Source: Cliona cf. orientalis (taxonomy: Eukaryota > Porifera > Demospongiae > Clionaida > Clionaidae). From it: 64,000 nt of DNA. The stretch covers positions 622,001-686,000 of the forward strand of contig OZ005690.1 of NCBI GenBank assembly GCA_963930775.1. Reading direction: 5' to 3'. Below are positions 1 through 9,816 of the stretch, piece by piece. The translations under genes and the position numbers were made by a program. The notes under the pieces were generated by a model that worked only from the letters and a program-made list of their open reading frames with translations, did not search any database and was not told where the DNA came from. The stretch's first letter is position 1, and each line of letters begins with the position of its first letter.

Positions 1-288
1 GTTGTTAAAATGTTTGGATAGCCTGGCTTATGTGAAAAATTAATTAAAAATGCGTAAATATGTGTACAATATTAACGATAAAATGTGGTACAGGGTCATT
101 TGTCCAAAATTTATTAAATGTGAAAAATTATCGCACAAAATATTCATAGTTTACAGTACATCAATATCAGAAGAAAACACAAACTCAGATCAAGCTATAT
201 TTGTACTTGTATCCATGACAACCACTAGCTATATTTTATTATACAGGATTCATGCAATGTTCTCTGTATTAATTTTTCTATTATAACA
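1..288. other. Left-edge non-coding flank of the secreted-protein array
   Basis: No credible gene. The stretch from about 150 to 288 closely resembles the sequence just downstream of the second copy (about 3960-4089) and, more weakly, that before 6623 and 8303. It is therefore the conserved 3' flank of the array unit, which shows that the duplicated unit extends beyond the coding part. Confidence 0.6.
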
Positions 289-1186
289 TCACTGCACATA
301 GAGTTCGATGAGTTCAAGGGGAACATCTTCATCTTCTGGTAGATAACTAGTGCAGATCCTCAATTCAATGTCATCAGTTGTTGCACTGGTCAGGTTCTTT
401 GTAAACCATGGAGGGTTGTTGAGCTGACAGCATGTGCTGTTGGATGTACAGTTCTGACCATCCCAGAGAACATCATTGGGGTAGAATATAATACTATTTG
501 GGAAATTCCAGGGAGAGTGAAAGCCACTCTCACAAAAGAAATCATCTCCAACAAATGCAGGAACACGATCGTAATTATGTGCATCACAAGGACATTGAAA
601 GGGAAGAAGGCCTTGTGTCCGCCTCAGACTCTGTTCGTCCAGCTGCAAATGTCCAAATATGCTGTCGGCTGCCAGCACCTCCATGAGTCAGACTTACACC
701 ATCAACATAGTAGCTATCAATTCCTTGAGTAGAATTATAAAAAGCATCAGATCCTCCAAACTGGTATCCCCTTATCCTCCCACACACACGGCTGTATGGT
801 AAACCTCCAACACTGAATGTGGTTGAAGAACATCCTCCCTGAGTATGTGATCGTCCACATGTCCTCTTAGAATATGATGTCAAATTGAGTCCAGTAGGGC
901 AGTTGTAGCTGGTGTCAGTCATGTTGATAAAAGCAATACGCCTCCATCCTGGTGTACCATTGCAAGTGTGGAGCTGGTGGCCAGTTGCAGCCAAAATTAT
1001 AGAGTTAGCAATTTGATGGAGTTCATTTCTAGCTCTCTCTATTGCCTCTGCTGAAGGACACTGCCCATCATCGTCTCCAGCTAGTATCTGAGCGTCAATC
1101 ATTTGTCTCCGGCCACTGATGATGGTGACTGATCCAAGTGATAGATAGAGAACTATAAGAGTCGAGTACGTTACAAACTGGCTCAT
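289..1186 (-). pseudogene. Secreted Cys-rich array protein, copy A (one frame break)
   Basis: The ATG at 1186 begins a signal peptide (MSQFVTYSTLIVLYLSLG). A short acidic and Cys-containing segment and a helix rich in E, R and A follow, then the module shared by all four copies, which starts at CNGTPGWRR and ends at PLELIELYVQ. The module has many cysteines and several N-glycosylation sequons (NMT, NLT, NST), so the product should be secreted or on the cell surface. The frame changes once, by one base, in the variable loop after HIWTFAAG near 600-640; both sides remain clearly homologous to the other copies. Either this copy is decaying or there is a sequence error. I recognise no named family. 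Function unknown. Confidence 0.75.
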
Positions 1187-1343
1187 TTCAAATCAAAAAC
1201 AGGCCCAATTGTCAGTATATGTACAGCAAGCAAGGTATTTGTGTCTATGATATTAGCAGATATACGTGTGTTTTTTTTCGAAATGCTATGCCAGCCAGTT
1301 CTAACTTCACAACTGCCGAACTAAAATCGGTCAAATTTCTTAT

Positions 1344-1352
1344 CTTTTTATA
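1344..1352 (-). promoter_or_regulatory. TATA box of copy A
   Basis: On the minus strand this reads TATAAAAAG, about 160 bp before the ATG at 1186. It is followed on its upstream side by a GTCAC-type transposon end. The same arrangement lies before the other three copies. Confidence 0.55.
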
Positions 1353-1466
1353 ATAATGTGACCGGCTCTAAGTAAAGGCACCATCTGGGATTGTTTGTTC
1401 ATAGTTTGTAGCTTGTTGCATGAAGAGATTCGGTAATGCAATCTGCTCTATATTTGTAATTATATA

Positions 1467-1578
1467 TACCGTATAAGTGCATCCAATTTAAATCCAATCC
1501 TGTCCATGTGGGCCACAATTATGATTTTCTTTTAAGCCCCCATGCATGGGCACTTACCCGGGACAACACTATACGGTA
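1467..1578. mobile_element. Short TIR element with TACCGTATA ends
   Basis: About 112 bp running from TACCGTATAAGTGC to ACTATACGGTA. The outer nine bases are inverted copies and the inner arms are imperfect. The TA at both outer edges fits a TA target-site duplication. Family relation to the other CCGTA-ended elements is inferred from the tips only. Confidence 0.5.
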
Positions 1579-2429
1579 TGTGCAAAAAGAAATAGATATG
1601 TTGTGAGAGTAACTTCATGATCACAGATCTGCACGGCAAATTTAATTATGAAATAGGGACACGAGGATTTATGTCAACAATAATATTAATATGATATAAT
1701 ACATAGCTATACGTACATACTACGTACATACATAGCAGCAGTGGTGGATCTTGAAGGGGGGTTCTGTTATACTCTTGCGCACAAAGTGTGCATGAAATTT
1801 TAGAAGCCACGCCCATTTTCAATCATTTTTTGAGAGCAACTACCAGCCCAACCAGTCCATGCAATCGATCAATTTCTGAACAAATTTGCTAAAGCATGCT
1901 AAGGTAAGTCATAGCAGCAGTTTTCTTAGTTCTGTAGGCTAAGCCAGAGAGGGGGGGGGGGGGGGTTCCATTTAGCCTTTAATCAGTACTTTCTTAGTAC
2001 TAGGTGCAGCCCAGATGGGGATTCTGTCGAAATCTCCGAAACCCCCGAAACCCCCCTAAATCTGCCACTGAGCAGTGTCTCAGTTTTCAATGTTGTGCAC
2101 GTATAAAATTTGAAAAACCAGGAATTTCAAAATTATCAAATGTAATGATGCTGACAATTCATATCACCAAATTTTAATATCAAACATCGAATGATATTTT
2201 GCCAAAATTAATGTTACTTGTTATACGGTACATATTCTGTACACATATCGATATCAGAAAAAGACTCAAATAAAGGTAGGTACCCATATCCATGCATATC
2301 CATGACTACACACTAGTCATGAGTCGACTCAATATTCTGCACTGTAGTAGGGTTCGATGAGAACAACTTTATTCATTGGTAACTAACTTATCTATTAATA
2401 TACAGCAAACAAGGTGCTTATATAGTAAC

Positions 2430-2866
2430 GTGACCAGCTGTGAGGAAAGGGAACATTTGTTTGTGGTATGTAGCTTTTTTTTTTTTTTTTTTTTTTTTGC
2501 TTATAATACTTTATGCAATAATAATATGCAAAGGACACACAATAGCTACTAATGCTAATACAGGTGTGTACCCTAGTTAAACTACATGTATATAACAAAA
2601 TGAGAGCAGTTAAAATTAATTAGTTACTAACAGTTTGCATGAAGGACTTGTATGATGATGCTGTTACAGCATTATTGTCCAACAGATTACAGCTTATTGT
2701 ATGTATGGAGTAATGTACTGTACTTGTAATCCGCTCAGTCTGTGTTTGTGTCTATACACTGGTACAAGTATCTAGACTCACTACTACATGGACATTTGCA
2801 GAAAGCAAGTTGGACATTGTCATGATAAATATACTCTGAATGGTCCCTTTTCTCATAGCGGGTCAC
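2430..2866. mobile_element. TIR element with GTGACCAGCTGTGA / GGGTCAC ends
   Basis: The left end GTGACCAGCTGTGAGGAAAG and the right end near CCCTTTTCTCATAGCGGGTCAC are imperfect inverted copies. The same family occurs at about 5385-5535, 5822-6070 and 16522-16939, and in an inverted, interrupted form around 13150-14210. No transposase ORF, so it is non-autonomous. Confidence 0.6.
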
Positions 2867-3031
2867 ATGATTATCATGATTATTACCGTAATTCATGAAT
2901 GGTCGACAAGTTCAATAGTTCAATAGTGACAAGAAGTTCTGACCACGCCTCACTGTCATATGCACAAGTAGCTACATGGACTAGACTAAGAATGAGTTGG
3001 TCGCTGTTTCACTCACTCGTTCTAATTTGGG

Positions 3032-3104
3032 TAAAATAGGTATTCGGTTCAAAAATTGTACGAGCAATAGCGAGTACAATTTGCTGAACCAAATGCCTAT
3101 TTCA
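3032..3104. repeat. Imperfect inverted repeat
   Basis: The left arm AAATAGGTATTCGGTTCA pairs with the right arm TGAACCAAATGCCTATTT, and GTAC-containing inner arms also pair. Possibly a small hairpin element. Confidence 0.5.
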
Positions 3105-4089
3105 GAGCACTATTTATCCAAATTCAACATACAACATCACTATCACAGGCTAATAGTATACATACACGAAGTCAGATAGGTATTTCAACTCAGAAGGGTA
3201 TTTCAAACTCAGGTGCCTATTTCACTTGTAATTGGTATACAAGATTTGTACATATCAAAGTACAAGTATACTATTATGGTAGTAAGTGCCATGGCTATCG
3301 GTGGCGCTCTAAGCTCCAACAGAGACGTGGATGAAAACGAAGGCAAGAATGCACAAAATGTAGGCATAAGTCTCTTTTAGTTGGCAGGACAGACAGTAAT
3401 GGACATTGTCAAGACTGAAAAACCTTGCCAATAACTCCGTCATTGTGAATTAGTCGGCACGCCATGGTTGAAATAAGAGTACATGTAATTATAAACCACG
3501 CCCCAGGCAATAATTCGAGTACAATTAGGGATTAATCAGTACTCGAATATATAGAGGAAAGTATAGGGCAAATATATAACTAATTAATAATTATTATAGT
3601 GGAACTTGGCTAAAAATGTTGCCCGCACAATTTTTTTTAATTCAACCACATATAGTTGGTAAAGGGTTAACTTATTGCATGCATATCTACATAGCATTCA
3701 GCACATATTTACGCAATTTTTCACATAAACCAGGCTGTCCGAGAATATTTTAACAATGAAATATTTGTGATTTACTGTATGTGTGGAGTAACATGTACCG
3801 TATCATAATATATACTTTGCCAAACATTAATTTTGTAAAAGAGCTCTCGTTTGTTTGATATTGAAATTTGGCAATCACAATATTAACAATAATGCAATAC
3901 TGTACTACAGGGTTGTCAGTCCAAAATTTATTTAACGTGCATAAAATATTTTGGACATGTACTGTCAATATCAGAAAAAAACACAAACTCAGATCAAGCT
4001 ACATTTGTACTTGTATCCATCACTACACACTAGCTACAATATTGTTATACAGGATTCACGCAATGTTCTCAGTATTATCTATTATAATG

Positions 4090-5012
4090 TCACTGCACAT
4101 AGAGTTCAATGAGTTCAAGGGGAATATCTTCATTTACCAATGATTCATCAGCGCAAATCCTCAATTCAATGTCATCAGTTGTTGAATTAATCAAGTTCTT
4201 TATAAACCATGGAGGGTTGTTGAGCTGACAGCATGTGCTGTTGAATGTACAGTTCTGACCATCCCAGAGAACATCATCGGGGTAGAGTATAAATGGACGA
4301 AACTGGCCAGAGTTAATGCCACTCTCACAAAAGAAATCATCTCCAACAAATGCAGGGACACTATGGTTATTATGTGTATCACAAGGGAAGTAGTAGGAAG
4401 AGCCTGGTGTGTCCTGCACCTCTGTTAGTCCAACAGCAAATGTCCAAATATGCTGTCGGCTGCCAGCACCTCCATGAGTCAGACTTACACCTTCAACATA
4501 GTAGCTATCAATTCCTTGATTTTGAGAATAAAAAGCATCAGGTGATCCAAACTGGTATCCCCTTATCCTCCCACACACACAGCTGTATGGTAAACCTCCA
4601 ACACTGAATGTGGTTGAAGAACATCCTCCCTGAGTTGTGTGTGATCGTCCACATGTCCTCTTGGAATATGATGTCAAGTTGAGTCCAGTAGGGCAGTTGT
4701 AGCTGGTGTCAGTCATGTTGATAAAAGCAACACGCCTCCATCCTGGGGTACCATTGCAAGTGTGGATATGGAGAGCTGCAATGGCTGAAATTGCGGAGTT
4801 AGCAATTTCATGAATTTCATTTCTTGCTTTCTCCCTTTCTTCTATTGGAGCACATTCTCTACCCTCCACTGAGGCACACTGCCCATCATCACTTTTTCCA
4901 GTACCTTGGTACTTGTCTTTTGTCCCTGGCCACTGATAATGATGACCGATCCAGGTCCAGGAGATAGACAGTTCAGAACTATAAGAGTCAAGTACATTAC
5001 AAAATGGCTCAT
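4090..5012 (-). pseudogene. Secreted Cys-rich array protein, copy B (frame break after signal peptide)
   Basis: The ATG at 5012 (MSHFVMYLTLIVLN), aligned with the starts of copies A and D, gives a hydrophobic signal peptide. The module from CNGTPGWRR to the stop at 4090 is intact (259 codons are open from 4869). Between them the frame shifts once, at a run of five A residues near 4893; one more A would keep the two parts in frame. That is either a homopolymer sequencing error or a real loss. A 168-bp TIR element (5139-5306) sits between the ATG and the TATA box. The family is not one I can name. Confidence 0.75.
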
Positions 5013-5138
5013 TTTCATCCGGGTCACTCTTGAGTAATCAATATACAGCAAACAAGGTGTTTGTGTCTACGATATTTGATACGTGTCTTTTGGGTTTTTT
5101 CGGGAACGCTATACCAGCCAGTTGGATACTCAATATTG

Positions 5139-5306
5139 TAAGGGTTTACTTAACTTTCGTAGCAGAAAAGATTATCATCAAAATAAACACAAGAACGTTT
5201 CAACCTGGAGGCTTTCGTCAGCTGTTCTGGCGAGACCGGAAACACAACAGTATAGTGTTTATTTTGATAATAACCTTTTCTGCTACAAAAGTTGAGTAAA
5301 CCCTTA
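5139..5306. mobile_element. MITE with TAAGGGTTTACT ends inserted in copy B promoter
   Basis: Near-perfect inverted arms of about 45 bp: TAAGGGTTTACTTAACTTTC at the left and its inverted counterpart, ending GTTGAGTAAACCCTTA, at the right. TA at both edges. It separates the copy B TATA box (5374-5381) from its ATG. The other copies lack it. Confidence 0.75.
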
Positions 5307-5373
5307 ATTACAGTAGCCATACGTAGCAATGAGCCTTTACTCTATACTCAATATTATACCTTCACAATAATTC

Positions 5374-5381
5374 TTTTTATA
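5374..5381 (-). promoter_or_regulatory. TATA box of copy B
   Basis: TATAAAAA on the minus strand, directly beside the GTCACGTTAT motif seen at the other copies. It lies about 365 bp from the ATG. Subtracting the inserted 168-bp element gives about 200 bp, like the others. Confidence 0.5.
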
Positions 5382-5384
5382 ATA

Positions 5385-5535
5385 ACGTGACCACCTGTGA
5401 GAGAAGCACCAGCATTGTTTGTTCGTAGTATGTATGTTGACAGTGTAGAAAGGAAGTGAGTTGGCCATTAAAAGTTTCATACTACTATCTATATCTGTCT
5501 ATCCTCTGAATGGTCCATTTTCTCATAGTAGGTCA
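5385..5535. mobile_element. Short copy of the GTGACC-ended TIR element
   Basis: It begins GTGACCACCTGTGAGAGAAG and ends near GAATGGTCCATTTTCTCATA. It is an internally deleted relative of the 2430-2866 element, lying just upstream of the copy B TATA box. Confidence 0.5.
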
Positions 5536-5567
5536 ATTATGATCATCTTGTACTGAATTGCCAAACG

Positions 5568-5860
5568 ATGATCAATCCAGGTCCAGGAGATAGACAGTTC
5601 AGAACTATAAGAGTCACGCATGTTACAAAATGGCTCATTTTCATCCGGGTCAATCTTGAGTAATTGATGTACAGAAAACAAGGTGTTTGTGTCCACGATA
5701 TTAGATACTTGTGTCTTTAGGTTTTTTTTGGGGAATGCTATACCAACCAGTTGGATACTCTATAATATTACACCTTCACAATTTCCAAATTAAATTAGTC
5801 AAATTTCTTGTGCTTTTATAATAACGTGACCAACTGTGAGAAAAGGGAACATTTATTTGT
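5568..5860 (-). repeat. Orphan duplicate of the copy B 5' end and promoter
   Basis: The segment repeats the copy B start region (about 4940-5075): the signal-peptide codons, the ATG context (ATGGCTCATTTT on plus) and the promoter. The MITE is absent and no coding body follows. It is a partial tandem duplication that left a second promoter and signal-peptide stub. Confidence 0.7.
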
Positions 5861-6070
5861 AGCATATACATGTCTATAGTAACTTATTGTATGTATGGAG
5901 TAATGTACTGTACTTGTAATCCGCTCAGTCTGTGTTTGTGTCTATACACTGGCACAAGTATCTATATACTCACTACTACATTTGTAGGAAGTAAGTTGGC
6001 CATCGTCATGATAAATGTTGATTTTGATTCATACTGCTGTCTATACTCTGAATGATCCCTTTTCTCATAC
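5822..6070. mobile_element. Copy of the GTGACC-ended TIR element
   Basis: It starts at GTGACCAACTGTGAGAAAAG and ends near GATCCCTTTTCTCATA. It has the same internal sequences as 2430-2866 (chain of GTAATCCGCTCAGTCTGTG, CACTACTACAT and AAGTTGGCCATCGTCATG). Confidence 0.5.
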
Positions 6071-6131
6071 TTAGTAATGTTTTACTAAAGTATATGTAAT
6101 AGAGCACATATATATATTACTCCAGACATAC

Positions 6132-6338
6132 TACCGTATAGCACTTAAATTTCGTGGGACTTAATTTTCGCTGTTTTCGCGGATACGACGATTTCTGCGA
6201 AAATTATTCAACGAAAATTTCCAATGCCCACGAGCGCACGCCCATACCTGGCCGGAACCGCGAAATTTATTCAACGAAAACTTTGTAGAGTGCTATCCGC
6301 GAAATTTAAGTTCCACAAAATTAAGGCGCTATAAGGTA
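6132..6338. mobile_element. Hairpin-like element with TACCGTATAGC ends
   Basis: About 207 bp. The ends are TACCGTATAGCACTTAAATT and its imperfect inverse ending GCGCTATAAGGTA. Inside are repeated AAATTTCG, GCGAAA and CAACGAAAA motifs on both strands. TA edges. Member of the CCGTA-tipped group listed elsewhere. Confidence 0.65.
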
Positions 6339-6622
6339 TAAATTATGAATTATTTCGTTACAAAAAATTTTTCGGATAGCCTGGCTTATGTGAAAAATTG
6401 ATTAAAATACGAAATTAACGATAAAGCGGTACAGGATCGTTTGTCCAAAATTTATTCAACGTGAAAAATTTTCGCACGAAATATTTTGGATAAAAATATT
6501 CGCCGTTTATCTTTTTTTAAAAGAAAACACAAACTCAGTTCAAGCTATTTTTGTATTTGTATCCATGACTACACACCACTATACAGGATTCATGTTCTCA
6601 GTAATGTCTATACAGTGTAATG

Positions 6623-7497
6623 TCACTGCACATAGAGTTCGATGAGTTCAAGGGGAACATCATCACTTCTTGGTACAAAACTAGTGCAGATCCTCAATTC
6701 AATGTCATTAGTTGTTGCACTGGTCAGGTTCTTTGTAAACCATGGAGGGTTATTGAGCTGACAGCATGTGCTGTTGGATGTACAGTTCTGACCATCCCAG
6801 AGAATATCATCGGGGAAGAACATATTACTATACTGATCACTCCAGGGAGAGTGTAAGCCACTCTCACAAAAGAAATCATCTCCAACAAATGCAGGGACAT
6901 GACTGAAATTATGAGTGGCACAAGGACATCTATAGGGAAGAGGGAGTGTGCCCACCTCTGTTGCTCCAGCAGCAAATGTCCAAATATGCTGTTGGCTGCC
7001 AGCACCTCCATGAGTCAGACTTACACCATCAACATAGTAGCCATCAATACCTTGATTCTGATAAGCATAGCCCCAAAAAGCACCAGTTGATCCAAATTGG
7101 TATCCCCTTATCCTCCCACACACATGGCTGTATGGTAAACCTCCAACACTGAATGTGGTTGAAGAACATCTTCCTCCAGTTGTGTGTGATGCTCCACATG
7201 TCCTCTTGGAATATGATGTCAAGTTGAGTCCAGTAGGGCAGTTGTAGCTGGTGTCAGTCATGTTGATAAAAGCAACACGCCTCCATCCTGGTGTACCATT
7301 GCAAATTGTGGCTAAAATTGCAGAATTAGCAATCTGACGGATTTCACGTCCTGCTCTCTCCCTTTCCCTCACCAAGGCACACTCCTGACCATCACCTCTG
7401 TCCAGTACCTTAATATCTCAGATTCTGTCTTTTGTCCCTGGCCACTGACTAAGAAGACCGATCCAAAAAGAGTCAAGTATGCTACTAACTGGCTCAT
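6623..7497 (-). pseudogene. Secreted Cys-rich array protein, copy C (frame break after signal peptide)
   Basis: The ATG at 7497 (MSQLVAYLTLFGSVFLVSG) matches the signal peptide of copy D. About eight extra bases near 7415-7425 then shift the frame, so translation from this ATG stops near 7375. The remaining 250 codons from MVRERERAGREI to ELIELYVQ are open and carry the full module, with the same spacing of cysteines and the conserved GGLPYS, CGRIRGYQFG, HIWTFAAG, FVGDDFFCESG and CCQLNNPPWF blocks. If translated from an internal ATG it would lack a signal peptide. Probably a decaying copy. Confidence 0.75.
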
Positions 7498-8302
7498 TTT
7501 TGAATCCTTTCTAACAAAACCCGGAATAATCTTGACTACTGTACCACAAACAAGGTGTTTGTGTCTACAATAATATTAGCAATGTGTGGGGGTTTTTTTC
7601 TGGAATACTATACCAGCCAGTTGGATACTCTATATTATAGACTTTCACAACTGCCAAATTAAAATCGGTTGAAATTTCTCATGCTTATATAATAACGTGA
7701 CCAACCGTGAGGAAAGGGAACACCTGGGACTCTATTAGCTTATTGTATGCATGCATGCATGAGTAATGTATTGTATGTGTAATCTGCTCTGTTTGTACAT
7801 GTATCTCCTTGATAGCAATGCATACACTTACTACGTACATACATAGCAGTGTCCTGGTTTTCAACATTACGCATGCGTAGCATTTGAAAAGCCAGGAAAT
7901 AAAAAATTACCAATTTAAACTTAATGCATACGTACCAACGCGCGTACATGATTATGATGTTGCAGCATTCAGATTGCCATATTTCAATATCAAACAAGAG
8001 CTCTTTTAATAATGTTTACCAAAGTATATGCAATACAGCATGCATATATTACTCCACGTGCACCGCAAATTGCAAATAATATTATTTTGTTGCTAAAAAT
8101 TTTCGGATAGTTTCGCTTATGTGAAAAATTAATTAAAAATGCAAAAATATTTGCATAATATTAATGGACATCAATATCAGAAAAAAACACAAAGTCAGTT
8201 CAAGCTATTTTTGTACTTGTATCCATGACTACATGCACACTTAGTCTAGCAATAATATTATACTATATTCATATAATGTTCTCAGTATTATCTATTATAA
8301 CA
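7498..8302. other. Spacer between array copies C and D
   Basis: Holds the copy C promoter, the left part of a GTGACC-type transposon end (from about 7696) and AT-rich sequence resembling the 3' flank of the array unit (8080-8302). No gene seen. Confidence 0.6.
7684..7691 (-). promoter_or_regulatory. TATA box of copy C
   Basis: Reads TATATAAG on the minus strand, 188 bp before the ATG at 7497. It is flanked by the same GTCACGTTAT motif as the other copies. Confidence 0.5.
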
Positions 8303-9346
8303 TCACTGTACATAGAGTTCGATGAGTTCAAGGGGAACATCTTCAGTTAATGGTGTAAGATTAGTGCAAATCCTCAATTCAATGTCATCAGTTGTGGCAC
8401 TGGTCAGGTTCTTTGTAAACCATGGAGGGTTGTTGAGCTGACAACATGTGCTGTTGGATGTACAGTTCTGACCATCCCAGAGAACATCATCGGGGTAGAA
8501 TATATACTGACTACTCATACCAGTCCAGGGAGAGTGTAAGCCACTCTCACAAAAGAAGTCATCTCCAACAAATGTAGGGATACGATTGTAATCATGTGTG
8601 TCACAAGGACATTTAGTGGTAAGATATCTTGTGCTCCCCTCTGTTAGTCCAGCGGCAAATGTCCAAATATGCTGTCGGCTGCCAGCACCTCCATGAGTCA
8701 GACTTACACCATCAACATAGTAGCCATCAATTCCTTGATTTTTATTAGTATAGCCCCAAAAAGCACCAGTTAATCCAAACTGGTATCCCCTTATCCTCCC
8801 ACACACACAGCTGTATGGTAAACCTCCAACACTGAATGTGGTTGAAGAACATCCTTCCCGACTTGTGTGTGATCGTCCACATGTCCTCTTGGGATATGAT
8901 GTCAAGTTGAGTCCAGTAGAGCAGTTGTAGCTGGTGTCAGTCATGTTGATAAAAGCAACACACCTCCATCCTGGTGTACCATTGCAGGTATACATGGAGG
9001 GCATGGTTGTTGCAGAGGTTGTGGTTGAAGGCATGATGGAAGTCGAGTCTGTGGTGGTGGTGCTCAAAGTGGCTGTAGTTGACATGTCAGTGGTTGTAGT
9101 TGTGGAATCTAATGTAGCTGTTTCAGTAGGCATAGTTGTCAAGGCGACCGTGGCAGCAACTACAGAGTTAGCAATCTGACGAATTTCATGTCTTGCTCTC
9201 TCCCTTTCGCCCACTGAAGCACAATGCTGATTATCACCTCTGTCCAGGAACTTAATATCTATCTTTTGTCCCTGGCCACTGACTAAGATGACTGATCCAA
9301 GAAGACAGACAACTACAAGAGTCAAGTATTCTACTAACCGGCTCAT
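8303..9346 (-). CDS. Secreted Cys-rich array protein, copy D (intact, with mucin-like stalk)
   Basis: Single exon, 347 residues, and the only copy in the window with an unbroken frame. Residues 1-24 form a signal peptide (MSRLVEYLTLVVVCLLGS). Residues 25-69 contain a Cys and a charged helix (GERERARHEI). Residues 70-119 are a Thr/Ser-rich stretch absent from copies A-C that looks like an O-glycosylated stalk. From 120 to the end runs the shared module (CNGTPGW, GGLPYS, CGRIRGYQFG, HIWTFAAG, FVGDDFFCESG, CCQLNNPPWF, ELIELYVQ) with several NxT/NxS sites. No transmembrane segment or GPI signal is evident, so it is probably secreted. The module is not one I can name; a binding or matrix role is only a guess. 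Confidence 0.85.
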   Translation of the reverse strand: MSRLVEYLTLVVVCLLGSVILVSGQGQKIDIKFLDRGDNQHCASVGERERARHEIRQIANSVVAATVALTTMPTETATLDSTTTTTDMSTTATLSTTTTDSTSIMPSTTTSATTMPSMYTCNGTPGWRCVAFINMTDTSYNCSTGLNLTSYPKRTCGRSHTSREGCSSTTFSVGGLPYSCVCGRIRGYQFGLTGAFWGYTNKNQGIDGYYVDGVSLTHGGAGSRQHIWTFAAGLTEGSTRYLTTKCPCDTHDYNRIPTFVGDDFFCESGLHSPWTGMSSQYIFYPDDVLWDGQNCTSNSTCCQLNNPPWFTKNLTSATTDDIELRICTNLTPLTEDVPLELIELYVQ

Positions 9347-9700
9347 TTTTTAAATCCTTTCAAATAAACCTGGATTGATCTTGACTACTGTACAACAAAC
9401 AAGGTGTTTGTGTCTACGATATTAGCAATGTATGGTTTGTTTTCCGCAATACTATACCAGCCTAGTTGGATACCCCATACAGTGTACATAGACCTTCACA
9501 ACTACCAAATTAAAATTGGTCATAATTTCTTGTGCTTTTATAATAACGTGACCAACTGTGAGGAAAGAAAATATTTGGGACTCTTTGTTTGTAGTATATT
9601 ATATTGTACGTGTAATCCGCTCTGTTTGTATCTAAACATATGTACTGATAACATTCGTAAATAGAAATCCACCATTTTATGCAACATCAGTAACAGTCTG
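9347..9700. other. Promoter region of copy D and intergenic gap
   Basis: Contains the copy D TATA box and the start of a GTGACC-type TIR end (from about 9548), then AT-rich sequence. No gene seen. Confidence 0.5.
9535..9542 (-). promoter_or_regulatory. TATA box of copy D
   Basis: TATAAAAG on the minus strand, 190 bp before the ATG at 9346, next to the GTCACGTTAT motif. This is the best match to the TATA consensus among the four copies. Confidence 0.6.
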
Positions 9701-9706
9701 TTTATT
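9701..9706 (-). terminator. Poly(A) signal candidate for the RING/TRAF-type gene
   Basis: AATAAA on the minus strand, about 110 bp past the stop at 9817. A reasonable cleavage signal; no transcript evidence. Confidence 0.4.
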
Positions 9707-9816
9707 AGGGACCTAACTAGCTACGTTTACCTTATAAGGACACTTTCAGGTTATATTTATCACGTGCATGAACAAAGATATTATACAAAGTAGCAATAAA
9801 ATCACATGTAATTATT

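Larger units (their letters stand above)
1187..4089. other. Spacer between array copies A and B
   Basis: About 2.9 kb with no supported gene. It holds a short TIR element (1467-1578), a larger TIR element (2430-2866), an inverted repeat (3032-3104), a G run near 1950-1966 and a T run near 2477-2498. Short ORFs here do not resemble proteins. Confidence 0.6.

Noticed and set aside
8934-9179. Plus-strand ORF opposite the copy D stalk
   Set aside because: Antisense shadow of the Thr-rich repeat.
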